Of a stretch of 64,000 nucleotides of DNA, positions 1 to 11,526 are shown in pieces. The stretch is taken from positions 160,067,097 through 160,131,096 of the forward strand of contig NC_035437.2 in NCBI RefSeq assembly GCF_002127325.2. Reading direction: 5' to 3'. The first letter of the stretch is position 1, and every line of letters begins with the position of its first letter. The stretch is from Helianthus annuus. Lineage: Eukaryota > Streptophyta > Magnoliopsida > Asterales > Asteraceae. The translations under genes were made by a program, and so were the position numbers. The notes under the pieces were generated by a model, which saw nothing but the letters and a program-made list of their open reading frames with translations, had not been told where the DNA came from and did no database searches.

Positions 1-264
1 AGTTCCATTGTATCTAGAAATTAGAACTCGTAAGCAAGGAGCTGCTAGAGTACTTAATAGCTAAGTAAACTTAATAGTTAAATAAACTTAGCAGCTAAGT
101 TAGCTGAGTAGATTAATTAATCTATTAATTAAGTTAAGTATGATTAATTAATCAAGATTAATTAAGTTAATCAAGATTAATTAAGATTAATTAAGCTAAG
201 CAAGATTAATTAAGCTAAGCAAGATTAATTAAGCTAAGTAAGTTATTTAGTTAAATAGATAAGC

Positions 265-383
265 AAACTTAATAGTTAAGGAAACTTAATAGTTAAGGAA
301 ACTTAATAGTTAAGGAAACTTACTAGTTAAGAAAACCTAATAGTTAAGGAAACTTAATGGTTAAGGAAACTTCCTAGCTAAGG
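265..383 (+). repeat. 17-bp tandem repeat in LTR U3
   Basis: About seven copies of a 17-bp unit, AAACTTAATAGTTAAGG with small variants, end just before the TATA box. Upstream (100-240) is a looser array of GATTAATTAAGCTAAGCAA-like units. Tandem repeats ahead of the promoter are common in plant LTR U3 regions. Any enhancer role is inference. Confidence 0.8.
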
Positions 384-395
384 AATAAATCTACC

Positions 396-403
396 TATAA
401 ATA
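396..403 (+). promoter_or_regulatory. LTR TATA box
   Basis: TATAAATA follows the U3 tandem repeat. It sits about 130 bp before the triple hairpin, the same order as in the LTR at 10066. Confidence 0.6.
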
Positions 404-528
404 GGAAGCTTAGGATTCATTTTCCTTTGTTCATTTCTTCTATTCTTCTCTCTATACGTTGGTGTTCTAACCAATAATCACCGATGCGATGTTCTGTCCG
501 ATCGATTCAGGAACCAACTAACAGATGC

Positions 529-619
529 CAAAGTGCTATACTTTGAGAGTTCGTTAAACGGATGCCAAAGTACTATACTTTGTGATTTCGGTAAACGGAA
601 TCCAAAGTGCTACACTTTG
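529..619 (+). repeat. three tandem hairpins (37-bp period) in LTR
   Basis: Three units with perfect 6-bp stems CAAAGT/ACTTTG around 5-nt loops: 529-545, 566-582 and 603-619. They lie downstream of the TATA box, so they would be in the transcript. See the matching finding for the diverged counterpart at 10569-10702. Confidence 0.7.
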
Positions 620-1547
620 TGAAATTCGTTAAGGTTCGAATCTCGTGACTACCGTTAAGGTTTGATTTGGGTTTTACACAAATACGTATTCCATTCTGTT
701 AAACTATATGTTTAACTACCAAGAATACTCCCAACTACACACTTACAATCAAACAAACTATTAAATCATCAGAAGATCCAGAATAATAAAGTGAATGCTT
801 AAATTTATCGGAAGAAGTAGAATCAAGAAGCTTGTTAACTCAATCCTGCATGCTTATAAAGTGAGTCTTTCTCTTTTTATCAAATATGCTTTACAAAACT
901 CCAAATTATTTTCAAAGTTATAATTACAGGGATTAAGTCTTTATAATCACCAAATTACAGCTGGTATGTGGGGTTTTGTATACATTACTTGTTAATCCAT
1001 CACCATTGGACAACGAGATAGCCAAGGGGTGATATGACCATAGTCACAGACCCTATTGGACAACGAGATAGCCAATAGGTGGTCGAGTGACAAATACCAT
1101 GGGTAGTTGGTTGACATTGAAACATTGTAATCGCTCTTAATACTGTAAATTATAACTAACTATGATTTTACATAAACAAGAATGATTCACTCAGTATTTC
1201 CCTGCTGACAAAACCTTTTTAAAACGCGTTTCAGGTAATTACAGTAGATTGGAGTAAGGATTGGATCCGGCACTGAAAGACTTCCAGAATTTTTATTAAT
1301 TAAATCAACTTAAGAAATATTGTTTTTGGGTCTATCCCTTATTAAAAGCTACCTTTGTAAAACATGGAATTATTCCATCTATTTAAATAAAATCCGGTGT
1401 TTTCTAAACTCTGATATTTTTCCTAACTCACGGTAAACTCACGGTCCTGATGAAATTTCCGCTGCAATGTTTTCAAAAATAACCACCGGCACCGCTTGGC
1501 TGTTCGCGACTCCCGATTCCGTCCAGGGTGGGTCTGGGGTCGTGACA

Positions 1548-3429
1548 CTGAGTTTCGTAAATGGTTTTATCGGTCCACAATAGAGGGAGTGAGTCAGACA
1601 TTAGAAAATGGTAGGTTTGAGAATTTGGTTGATGAGTTTTAGTAAAAGGAAAAGAGTTTGCGTAAAAATAACATGACGAGAGATGGAGGTATCATAGCAT
1701 TTGCATCCACAAATGGTTAGCTGGATATCCTAGGAAAACACAACGTGGAGAACGTTTTTGTATTTTGTGAATGGAAGTGAATGGGAAACGAGGGTAACAC
1801 AAACAACCAAAGGCGCGTAGATGCGAGTAGGTGGGTGTTCAATGAAATGAATGGAGGTTGGAGTTTGGTTTTGCAAAATTGTATAAGGAGTTATATTACA
1901 AAGGTATGTGGCGTGTTGGAGTGCATGGTGCCAAAATGATTAGGAAAGGAAGAGTGAGCGAGAAGTGTGGGGATAATATTATTACTCGTACATATTTTTC
2001 TTTCTTCCTTGCCATTTTATGTGGACTTGTGTGGACATGAGAATCGGAAAGTTATTCCTTGATTTTTGCAAACTTGGTGAAAACTATTATTGTCATACTC
2101 ATTTCCATTATCACATTGGATGGATTTAATGGAATTAATGAAGATATAGAATTGTTGAAAAATGGGAATACTTGTGATTTATGTCCAACGGGAAATGTCC
2201 ACAGAAAGTTAGTTTTATCATCAAGAAATAATAGATAATACTACGTAATGAATGTCGTAAGGGTCATGCAAAACCCTAATTAAACTAAGTAGTTAGCGTA
2301 AGTAGGGTATCTTATCCACGGGGAATTTGTGGTTAGCGTAGAAGATTTTAACTAAAACCTAAAATTATCTAATTTGGGGGGTTGATTAATTGATTTCAAA
2401 AACACAAAAACTAATTGAGAAAGTTTTAATCAAGATGAAAAAAAAAATAACTTCCACCCGGAATCTCGATTGCTCGTTTTAACATAAAAACCCTTTTACA
2501 GATTCATAACACCACATAGACATGGTCTTGGAATTAATGATTTTGATTAATTATTAGGGATAGTTTTTAAGACTTGTCATACAACGTAATAACCCATTTA
2601 ATTATACCAATTACCCCCACCAATTTACCTACCCACTAGAAATGCAAAGAAATTGCCAATACGCTTGATAAACGACAAACAAATGAACAATTCAAATATA
2701 ATAAATGTTTCACAAAATCAACACAAGTGGTCAAGATTTACCAGTTAAAAAGAATCCGAAAAACAAAGTTTCAATATAAAACGATACAATCCTTCGTCCG
2801 GGCTGAAGCCACAAGCGTTTAGCCGATCATACTCGTCATAATATCTTCAATCTCGTGCATCTCCAAGAAATTCAGCCGTCAGACCTCCTCTCCCAAAAGT
2901 TGTGTGGTCAAAGCAATTGCTGTCAAATATATATATATATCCCCCCTAACTTGCGAACCAAGCTTCCTAGTTCTTGCCCTTTACCGCCTCATCGTTGGGC
3001 CCAATATGATGATTCTTTTAATTACCTTCAAACTAAGTCAAAAATCCACACCAGTAAAGCCCATTTAAATTTCTTTAAGTGATGGACTATTGTTTTACTT
3101 TCTTTTTCTTTTTTATCCAAAATTAATTCCAAGCCATATAGTTTGCAACTTTAATCCAATGGTCGAATGAAATGTTTCCTACACATCAACAAAACACGTA
3201 TTCTTTTTGTTTATTTTGCATTTCAATTTAGATTCATGATCAAAACTAATTTAATTAATATGGTTTAGATTATTATTTATAATGTTTAAACATGGTACAA
3301 GATCCAACTCGTTAAATTTGATATAATAGCATCACTTTGATATATTTCTTTCATCACTCACAAAATATAAAAACCGAATAAAATAGTATATTACAAACCA
3401 ATATCAATGCATTTTAACTATAATTAATA
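1548..3429. other. intergenic, no gene recognised
   Basis: AT-rich sequence with short open frames only (for example 1858-2040 and 2855-3082), none with a recognisable domain. 2280-2700 resembles decayed retrotransposon leader sequence but lacks any diagnostic motif, so it is left unassigned. Confidence 0.5.
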
Positions 3430-4170
3430 TGGACTAGAGTGTACCTAAAATGCATAGATCATGACCATTTGAGCTTTGTATTTCTGAAGTCCATCAATCA
3501 GTGTGTAAAATATGAAATGGAAAATACATGTAACTAACGGAATCGTTAAAAGGCAAACCAATATGTTTTCCCAGAACACAAGAAGAACACACATTAGATA
3601 AAGGTTTATTAGGGACACACGGTAAACATTTCAAAAATTTAAAATAGAATTTCCGGGATGACTAAGAAGTCGATGCCAAAAATGTCTTGCAAGATGGATG
3701 TCAAGGCAGTTGAACTCTTTATTGAAGAATCAGAATTGAAAGTAACCGGGTACAAGTCTCCCGTGCTATCATATAGGAGGATAGGTGTCAGTGTCCGGTA
3801 TTCCTTCACAACAAAACCGCAAGGATCAAATTCCACAAAATCATTATTATCACGAGTTAAACGATGAAGAGAGATCAACTTCTAAAAAGATTGGGTATAT
3901 GTGAGAACTTGATTTAATTTTAAGGGTGGGAAAGGTGGAGATAAAGTTTGATATCCCATACCAAGGATTGGTAGTTTAGATCCATTTCCGACGATTACGT
4001 TTTTTAAATTCCCGTTATTGAAGTAGGATGGGAGAATACTTGAATTGGTGGTCATGTGTGCGGTTGCCCAGGTGCGAAAATGCCTTGTGGTTTGGATGGG
4101 TTGAGAGACATTGCATGGAGAGCTTTGTCGATATCAGTAGGTGCATAGGAGAGTTGATCGGCTAGAAATT
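3430..4170 (-). pseudogene. Ty1/copia pol relic: protease to integrase zinc finger
   Basis: Read on the minus strand from about 4170 downward, the translation follows a copia polyprotein. First comes a decayed protease stretch (around 4010-4110). Then a pre-integrase segment reads LTRDNNDFVEFDPCGF and STGDLYPV (3639-3878), then WHRLLSHPGNSIL in another frame, then a CxxC half of the integrase zinc finger (CSSCVLGKHIGLPF, about 3545-3590), then TD-WTSEIQSSNGHD (about 3450-3500). Frames change several times and stops interrupt it. No LTRs were found. It is an old internal fragment with no coding capacity. Confidence 0.75.
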
Positions 4171-4795
4171 ATTTTTAATAATAAAAAATTGAAACATTTA
4201 TAAAAAAAACCTTTTTTTAATAAGATAAAGACAATAACTATAGTTTACTAGTGGGAGACCCGCGCGTTGCGGCGGAGTCGATAGTACGAGAGCGTGAACA
4301 TATCATAAACTTACTCGTAACACTAACTATCTGCTATACCCATAAGGTAGATTACCTTATTGGTATATTTCTCAAATAATAAAACTTACAAATAAACAAA
4401 AGATTTGTCATTCAAACAAATACACCACATTTAATTCATCTAAGCAATGTCCAGCATCTTAATTAGCGACGCAGGATCGCTTATGTTAGTTTATTATCCC
4501 CTCGTGGTACACTGTATTCTATTAGTTTTCTTATTCGTATAAATCACATTTTTTTTAAAGTTTTCAAGTTAGTTCCATCAGTATAGTTTATCTATGTCAT
4601 AAGCATTACATGTCTCAAAGAGGAAATATGAGAACATCCAAACATTTTTCATTGTAACAAGTTATGCATTATATTGTTTTAAAGAATAAGCACAGCTCGT
4701 TTACGTCAGTAGTGTCAAATACCATATTTTAAAGAATAGTTATAAGCAACGCTAACAAGAAATATGAAGTAGCAAAGAAAGAGCTAATGGCTTAC

Positions 4796-5562
4796 TCCTT
4801 CAAGAGCACTGCAATGTTAACTGTTATTTTAGAAAAAAGATCGATGTTTTCATGCACCTGCAATACCAGAGAAATTTCACCGTATTAGTTGTACATCACA
4901 ACTCTTAACCCATTCAGTTAATGTGGTCAAATGGACGGGTTAGGTAACAGGACAAAGGTCAAAAAATGGTCAATTGAAACAGGTCAAGTTGAGTTGACCA
5001 AGAACACCTTTTACAGATAATAAATGTGTCAACTATGATTACAAAAACTAAATTAATTTAAATAATAATTCAATTCTTGGGACAAAAGTAGGACAGTTCA
5101 TGCATTAAAATTATAAAAATATGGTCGACCCTGTTTGACATGTTTTCTTTTAAGCTAGATTTTTTTATTCGACCCGTTTAACCTGTTTGAGACATAACTT
5201 GATTCCAGCCATTTACAAGTATAAATGGGTTGAAATTCTCACATCTAAATGAAAATACCATGATAGGTAAATGTGTATTTATTTACCTGAAGAAAAATTA
5301 GCAGAAATTTGCTTTATGGCCTGGACATTTTCCTCAAGTAGCTGCCATGATTCACCACCAATATCTATAGCAACCATTACTTTTTAGTATAAAAAAAGGT
5401 ATATTGCCCGACAAAAACATTTAAGTTAAAAACAAATTATGCATCAACCTTCATAAGATATGCTATCAGTATCGTCACTGTCTATGGAATTTGATAAATG
5501 AGCATACGGTTGACCATTGGAGTAATTTGTAGCATGAGACGATGGCTTCACCTGTTGATGAT
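4796..5562 (-). pseudogene. captured exons, source gene not identified
   Basis: Three exon-like blocks with consensus splice sites follow the CPL3 exon on the minus strand: 5562-5449 (encodes DHQQVKPSSHATNYSNGQPY...), 5364-5287 (...GGESWQLLEENVQAIKQIS...) and 4857-4796 (VHENIDLFSKITVNIAVLLK). The first two join in phase with CPL3 exon 1 (all phase 1). The third is only open in another phase, so a spliced product would hit a stop at once. The blocks do not look like the CPL3 region expected after exon 1, so they are probably from a second gene, helical in character, that I cannot name. They lie within the Helitron. Confidence 0.5.
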
Positions 5563-5762
5563 CTGCAACTTTTTTCTGCGTGTAAAACATGAAATCCGTG
5601 AATAATTAGCAGTGGCAGGTTACCGGCTAACTGAGTCTGGTCGACACAAACAACTCTCTTCACTTTTCTTGAATTTTATAAAATAAATATTTTGTGTATG
5701 ATTGTATAAAAAATGTAAGATACAAAATAAAGTAGGAGGGCGTGAACATATCATAAACTTAC

Positions 5763-6342
5763 CCGCAACATCACATTTACTCTCTAACCCCATCCAAATC
5801 ACATTAATCCACTTCTCAACATCACCCCCTGCTCCTTGTTTACCAACAACCTCCACATCCAAATCAATCTCACCTTCTTCCAGTTCCCCTTCCTCCTTCT
5901 CACTATCCCCATCATCACCACTTATAAACACTACAATCTTCTCCTCCTTCACCCCAACATTATCCCCATCCCCATTCCCATTCAACTGCATCAATTGTTT
6001 ATCAACATCAACATTAACATCACCACCACCACTACGAGTATTCAAATTTTTCAAATAATCATCAAGTGGCTTATTCTGCACAGCCTGTGCCCAAGCAAAG
6101 TTATACAACCCTGGAGCATAATTCCTAGACATCTGATACTTGTTCTGGTGCTTCACCAGATCCTGCATCGTCCACACCTTCTTCTGCTGCTGCATCTGCT
6201 GTTTCGAACACTCGTTCGAACAATCGTCAACCGGAGTTTTCGCCGAAAAATCCTCCGCACTGATCTCCTCAACCGAAGCCAAATCCGAAATCTCACCTTC
6301 GTCTACATCCACATCTACAGACACCATTAATTCCTTCACCAT
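5763..6342 (-). pseudogene. CPL3: CPL3 exon 1 fragment (Pol II CTD phosphatase-like 3)
   Basis: Opens with ATG at 6342 and runs 193 codons to a GTAAGT donor after 5763. Plant CPL3 dephosphorylates the RNA polymerase II C-terminal domain in the nucleus and has a long acidic N-terminus before an FCP1-type phosphatase domain and a BRCT domain. Family N-terminal signatures are visible: EGEISDLASVEEISAEDF (about residues 16-33), a VWTMQDL segment, YAPGLYNFAWAQAVQNKPL (about residues 75-93) and EKEEGELEEGEIDLD (about residues 148-162). The phosphatase and BRCT domains are not in this window, so it cannot act as a phosphatase. Its place inside a Helitron, followed by exons that look foreign, indicates capture. 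It is long and open, so recent capture or an expressed chimera is possible. Confidence 0.8.
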
Positions 6343-6422
6343 TTATTATTAACCCAAAAAACGATTATGAGGCGTGCCTCAAGGGGTTCCTATTGTACAT
6401 GCGCCTCAGCCGCCTCAGAGGG

Positions 6423-6679
6423 GCTATATGAAAATAAAACTAAAAAATTGAGAACATTAAAAAATTAATCCAAAACTCAAAATATTGCCCTGGATTACAG
6501 ATATTGTATGACGACGAGTTGGAGATCATTCACTTCAATTTCAATTTGTTCCTAAGCTCGTAAAGCCTGATTCGAGCTATATTTTCCTACAAAATTTGAG
6601 GAAGACGACAACGGCCTATATGAAAATAAAACTAAAAAATTGAGAACATTAAAAGAGATAATTCAAAACTCAAAATATT
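6423..6679. repeat. short direct repeat inside Helitron
   Basis: A segment of about 65 bp containing CTATATGAAAATAAAACT and AAAACTCAAAATATTG occurs at 6423-6486 and again at 6613-6679. The spacer holds no open frame of note. Confidence 0.7.
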
Positions 6680-7865
6680 GAGTCACGTACGTCTCTTTGA
6701 ATCTTAATTCTATTGAGAAGGTAAGTAACATTGCACGATTAGCCCAAAATAATCATCATCTCCATGAAATTGGACCATATTAACATAAATTTCACATTAG
6801 AAAGCGCGTAACAGGTGAACCTACCAATAATATTTAAACCATTTTTGTTAAATATTTTAAATCAGTATAGGCAGTAATAAAAGCATAGATGTAAAGAATG
6901 TAATCAGATTAACTATGGGCAGTAATAATATGAACTATAAATTTGACCATTGTTAGTGAATCAATCGTAAAATTAAGGAAAAAGTGGTAACCTTGTTGAG
7001 AACAGCACGGGCAAAAGAGGGTCGAAAGGGCATGCAAAAACACATACTTGATTTAGCTTTAGCCGATCTTCCAAAAAACCTAAGTATTAGCATCTTTTGA
7101 CACAATGACACCCTGGTCAAACCTGTTAAATAACACAAGTTGGAATATTTTAATAAGGATCTAGTAGTCCAATAATAGGGTATGTATGTATGTCTATTAT
7201 CATGTCCGGTGGCATGTATTTAGACTTTGAATAACCATTTCTTTTATAAGCCTTTGTACTTCAGAACCATAATGGAATGTGTTGCCTTTGTACTTCATAC
7301 ACAACCTTAAATAAGGTCATACAGAGTTGAATTCGTATATAAGAGGGCCAGCTTTTATGTTCCCATACAAAATAGTAATGAGAGAGACAGGACCACACCT
7401 ACGGGTCAAACAAGTCAAAAACTTTTGTTCAAATGAAGCTTCTAAATATCCGAAAATTCGTCCAAATGTAATATTTTATCTAAATCTATTAATAAATAAC
7501 AAAATAAGAATCTACCAAAAGCTTTCCTTTCGTTCTGCTCGGATAAAACGATGAATCAACAACCCTCGCCACAACAAATCTATTATAATTATCATGACAA
7601 AAGAACAAATCAGCAAAATAATATATAAAACTCAATTTCAAAAACGCAAACCACCAGAAACCTAAAATTTCATTTGTGAACATTCAAAATCAAACCAACG
7701 TTTAAAGTTGAATCATGATAAGAGAATTATGCATACAAATCGATGGCCTCCGAGGCGAATCAACAAGATTTATTGAGTATTGAATAAAACAGGCGATAAG
7801 ACAACTTAATTGAAAATAAAGAAAAAAACAAACAAATTACAATAAAAAAACCTCAAAAACTTACC

Positions 7866-8110
7866 TCAAAATCTGGTTGAGATGAGTGATAAAGAGAGGA
7901 GATTTAGGGTTCGAAGCATAACCACCATCTACACTCGACAACAACCCTAGCCGTCGGCATCATCAGCGCCTTTGCAACCGTCACTGCAATTCAGACCTAA
8001 ATCCCTGTCTCGCCAACATCTGAGACCACCGACTCCATTACAACCGTCGCTCACTCCTCCTCCGACGCCACCACCTGCTGAAGTTGTGGAGAAAAAGACT
8101 GGGTGCGACC
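7866..8110 (-). pseudogene. possible captured 5' exon, gene unknown
   Basis: On the minus strand a GC-richer block with several ACC/GTC triplets ends in CAGATTTTGAG followed by GTAAG (donor near 7866-7862). It resembles the 5' leader and first exon of a plant gene, in the same orientation as the CPL3 exon. The short frame from its last ATG ends at TGA just before the donor. The source gene was not recognised. Confidence 0.3.
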
Positions 8111-8513
8111 TTCGTTGTCGTCGTTGATTTATTTGGGGGAGGAGAGGGCTTAAAAAGGATGGCTGATTTCATTGGACTGTTTGATTCACCAAATTAAATG
8201 TGAAGAGAGAAATTGAAGCAACAATTGTTGATTGTAGCATTCAACATGGTTAATTACGGCATTCAATGGCTTGAATTGATTTGAGTGAAGGGAATCTGAA
8301 GCAACTATTGTAAATGGAGACCCGTGCTCTAATATATTGATCATAGGTTAGAATTGATGAAAGAAGGTTAAGAGGGGTATAATGGGAAGAAAAAGGTAAA
8401 AATATTAGGGATTTAACTACCTTTTTATATGCCATCTTAAAATTAGGGATTGAAATTACCATCATATCCATGGGAGATGCTTATATATAGTATATATATA
8501 TATAGAAGATAGA

Positions 8514-9696
8514 TTATTGACTGAATACCGGTTAGTAATCGGCCCAACACCAACAATTGCCTAAAAAGTCTGGGCAATAAACTTATCAGAAATCTTATCC
8601 TCTATGGGTGTGAGGGTTATGGATTGGAACATTATTTCTACATAGGACCATTAATTAAATGGTACACTATCCCTCTCCTTGATTGATGATGGTTCCCATG
8701 GATTAAACCACGATTACCACGACCCTCCCATTTGATAATTTTAAGACAAAATTAAATTAAAAAAATAAAGAGGATAGTGGTTTGGGTCATGACCACACCC
8801 TTAGGGTAGTGGTTTTGAATGGTGGATTAAAGATAGATGACATGATGCCTATGTGGAGGGTCATGGTACCGACATATTGTTGGCAAACCCTTTTAAAAAA
8901 AAACTATTGGTTCCGGTTGTAAATCAGTTATTAATTACTATTTACTTCCGAATTTGTGTCGTTGGTTAAGTTTTGTTTATAACGGGGACTTTCTTGTATT
9001 AGGCTACCGCACTCCCCAATTGGAGAGTCCATTTCCCCACTCCAGCCATACTCTGTTGTCTTAACTGGACCTACGCTGGCTTCAGATTTTGGCCTGGGCA
9101 TTTCCCTGAGAAACCATATTGTCGACTGCCACTTGACAGCCGTTGTGCCACAACAAGAGCTGAACACTCTCTGGCATAAGACACAATGGGACGAAAACCC
9201 AGTGGACTCAGAATATAATCTAGAATCTAGAATCTAACACCTAGCAGGGAAAGTCTAGGCTCTATCCATCGTTATTTAATCCATCAAAGTGACACAAATG
9301 TGGATTAAACTTCTCACATGTGATTCAAAAGTTTCTATTCTCTTATTGTTTTTTAATTATAAAAAAACTCACGTCAGTGTAACAATTTTCTGGACTTACT
9401 AATTTAATGACATTTATTTAATTTGGCAATCCTTTGACTCTTTCATGTAAACGTCATTCAATTAATTTTTTTAATGGCTGTTTTTCCCCCTTAAATAATT
9501 ACACCTTTCAAGGATTTAATCTTGTTTTTCCCACAAGAGATAATTCACATAATTAGTTAATTAATTGATATTTATTTAATTTAACAATATTCTGGACTTA
9601 TTAACCACCATGGGTTTTAGATTTGGTTATTGTAGCAAACTACAACTGTAGAATTGGGTCTTTACATGGTACGAATGATCATGCATATGCACAATG
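8514..9696. other. intergenic, no gene recognised
   Basis: Between the Helitron and the hAT MITE. 9010-9180 is less AT-rich and is open on both strands, giving two conflicting peptides, neither of which I recognise. 9219-9238 has a small repeat (AATCTAGAATCTAGAATCTA). Confidence 0.4.
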
Positions 9697-9704
9697 CACA
9701 AAAC

Positions 9705-9993
9705 CAGGGCCGGTCCTGAGAATTCGTATACCCTGTTTGAACTCGAAAAAACGTGCTCTTAGGCCTTAAAGAAATTGGGTATTAGGCGGTCTAAACCTAA
9801 TGACAATGGGCTAATAACTAATCTAAACTATAAAAATAGTTTTGTAAGTGGGCTTATGTTGGTGTTTATATGGGTATACCCTATTAATTTATTTTTTTAC
9901 ATATAAATATCAGATTTTTTTTAAATAATGTGTCCTTCAAAATATTGGGCCCTGGCCAGTGGTCCTCCCCGCCCACCTTCAGGGCCGGCCATG
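9705..9993. mobile_element. hAT-type MITE (289 bp)
   Basis: Ends are CAGGGCCGGTCCTGA on the left and, as reverse complement, CATGGCCGGCCCTGAA on the right. It is flanked by a perfect 8-bp target duplication CACAAAAC (9697-9704 and 9994-10001). The 8-bp duplication and CAGGG termini fit hAT. It has no coding capacity. Confidence 0.9.
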
Positions 9994-10323
9994 CACAAAA
10001 CAAACATATTAGAAGAAAAACACACAGATTTAAGAGTAAATTACAAGTTTTGTCATTAATGTTTATGTAACAACTCTCATCAAAAGTCATATTTATTAAA
10101 ATAATTTGTCCAATAGGAAACCCTAATTAGGATACCCAAGTGATTCTATACAAACCCTAAAATTTTCAGAACAATCGGAATCAGAATCAGGGCCCCTAAA
10201 ACTCAGGGGGGGGGGGTAAACCCTAGTGAACGATTATCTAAATAAAATGCTGTCAAATTCGAATTTTACGAAGTTGTCAACTCAGCTAGGCTAGTCCCTG
10301 GCTACCCTATAGTTATTAGGTGT

Positions 10324-10388
10324 CCCTTACGGACCGTAAGGGATAAGTCTTACGGTCCGTAAGCATGTCCAAATTTTGGGTATAAATA
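10324..10388 (+). promoter_or_regulatory. LTR promoter: two palindromes plus TATA box
   Basis: CCCTTACGGACCGTAAGGG (10324-10342) and CTTACGGTCCGTAAG (10349-10363) are perfect odd-length palindromes sharing the half-site CTTACGG. TATAAATA follows at 10381-10388. In the 3' LTR the first palindrome is intact (27249-27267), the second has one mismatch, and the TATA box is at 27306-27313. Position just ahead of TATA suggests a protein-binding or cruciform site. That role is inference. Confidence 0.6.
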
Positions 10389-10568
10389 GCGGACTTTGGC
10401 AATCGAATTTGGGCACTGAAACGACGAACAAAGTCGAAATATACACTGAGATAAGCTCTATTTACTTCTAAAAACACACACGGATCACTAATTGCTGCCG
10501 CAATCATGGTAATAACTCGATCGCTATTACGATACAACGTCCGATCGATTGTAACTATCCAACGATTG

Positions 10569-10702
10569 TTTGAGTGCTGCTCAAATTGAGTTTATACTTT
10601 GTTATTCATCGTGATTTCGACTTGAATGTTTGAGTACTGTCCGAACTCGGGCTATACTCTGTCATTCGTTGTGAATCCGCTGAATATTTAAGTATTGCAC
10701 TT
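10569..10702 (+). repeat. three short hairpins downstream of LTR TATA
   Basis: Hairpins at 10569-10585 (TTTGAG-TGCTG-CTCAAA), 10632-10648 (GAGT...ACTC) and 10690-10702 (AAGT...ACTT) occupy the position that the three CAAAGT/ACTTTG hairpins hold in the LTR at 1-1547. Confidence 0.5.
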
Positions 10703-11513
10703 TGTTAAATCGTTGTGAGGGTTTAATCTCGTGAATTGTCGTAACTGCTGTATTAGTTACTAACCCAGTTGTGTGCATTATTATTTAAATCAGGGTTAAC
10801 CAAGGCTAAATCAGTAGGCTTATACACTGCTCGTTAAATCTGCAAAGTGAGTCATTCTCTTTTTATCAACTGTTTTACAATACTCCAAATTATTTTCAAA
10901 AGTTATAATTACAGGGATTAAGTCGTGGATATCTTGAATCACTGGCTATTGGGGTATTGTGTACATTACTAATTTTCTCCCAGTTAGGTTTATTGACCTA
11001 CTAGGGATAATCATCACTATTTGGGTTCATTGACCTAATAGTGGTATGACCATCGTCACCATTGTGACATGTCACCATTGTGACACGGTGCCAGATAAAA
11101 ATAAGATATGAACCATTGTAATCGCTCTTATGCTGTAATTTCTAACTAAGGGTCATTTTATAAAACCTGAATGAACTCACTCAGTATTTCTCCGCTGACA
11201 AAACCTTTTTCAAACATGTTTCAGGTGATCTGTTGTGAGCTAAGAAAAGTGCCGTGGAGCACTACCAGCTTAGAGATGTGGCTCAATGTAAATAAATAAA
11301 GAAACATGTTTTGAAAAATAAAGATTTCCCAGTGAAATCACCGTATTGTAAATTACAGGGTTTTAACCCTAATTTATGTAAACGTGCAGTTTTAATATTA
11401 AAAGATCCTGTTTTAAAAAGACTTCCGCTGTCGTTTAATTTAATACCACGGGATTTCTGTCCCGCGGCTCCTGGAACGGGTGAAACCAGGCCGGGGGCCG
11501 TGACAGAAAAAGG

Positions 11514-11526
11514 TGGTATCAGAGCC
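11514..11526 (+). other. primer binding site, tRNA-iMet
   Basis: TGGTATCAGAGCC lies 8 bp after the 5' LTR. It is complementary to the 3' end of plant initiator methionine tRNA, which primes minus-strand DNA synthesis. Confidence 0.95.

Larger units (their letters stand above)
1..1547 (+). repeat. Ty3/gypsy-type LTR, 5' part cut by window edge
   Basis: The block ends in ...GGGGTCGTGACA at 1547, a TG...CA type LTR end. Its second half matches the LTR at 10066-11505 in order and wording: CTCTTTTTATCAA, a stretch reading CCAAATTATTTTCAAA, the pair 'attcactcagtatttc' and 'gacaaaacctttt'. No primer binding site follows 1547, so this is a 3' LTR or a solo LTR, not a 5' LTR. A TATA box lies at 396-403. 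The start, the left flank and any target duplication are outside the window. Confidence 0.8.
4248..8513 (-). mobile_element. Helitron with captured gene fragments
   Basis: On the minus strand the 3' end reads a GC-rich stem-loop (CCGCCGCAACGCGCGGG, 4260-4276), eight bases, then CTAG (4251-4248), with T as the next host base. The other end (about 8513) begins TC after an A and runs into a TATACTATATATAAG stretch, the 5' pattern shared with the Helitron at 45682-46638. A 5' TC, a 3' hairpin plus CTAG, insertion between A and T, and no terminal inverted repeats or target duplication are the Helitron hallmarks. No Rep/helicase is present, so it is non-autonomous. It carries spliced gene fragments, all on its sense strand. 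Confidence 0.7.
10066..11505 (+). repeat. 5' LTR of outer gypsy element
   Basis: 1440 bp, TGTAACAACT...GGCCGTGACA. Compared with the 3' LTR it has an extra 16-bp duplication around 11058-11092 (CACCATTGTGACA units) and lacks about 5 bp near 10297. It contains the promoter and hairpin block described separately. Confidence 0.95.

Noticed and set aside
4286..4335. Copy of the CPL3 exon-intron junction (CGTGAACATATCATAAACTTAC occurs at 4292 and 5741)
   Set aside because: Real short duplication inside the Helitron, but too short to interpret further. Noted only.
5475..5663. ORF of 62 aa on the minus strand
   Set aside because: Wrong frame relative to the spliced reading. The acceptor at 5563/5562 gives an open in-phase exon instead.
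5702..6352. Three plus-strand ORFs (70-164 aa)
   Set aside because: Antisense shadows of the CPL3 exon, which has recognisable family motifs on the minus strand.
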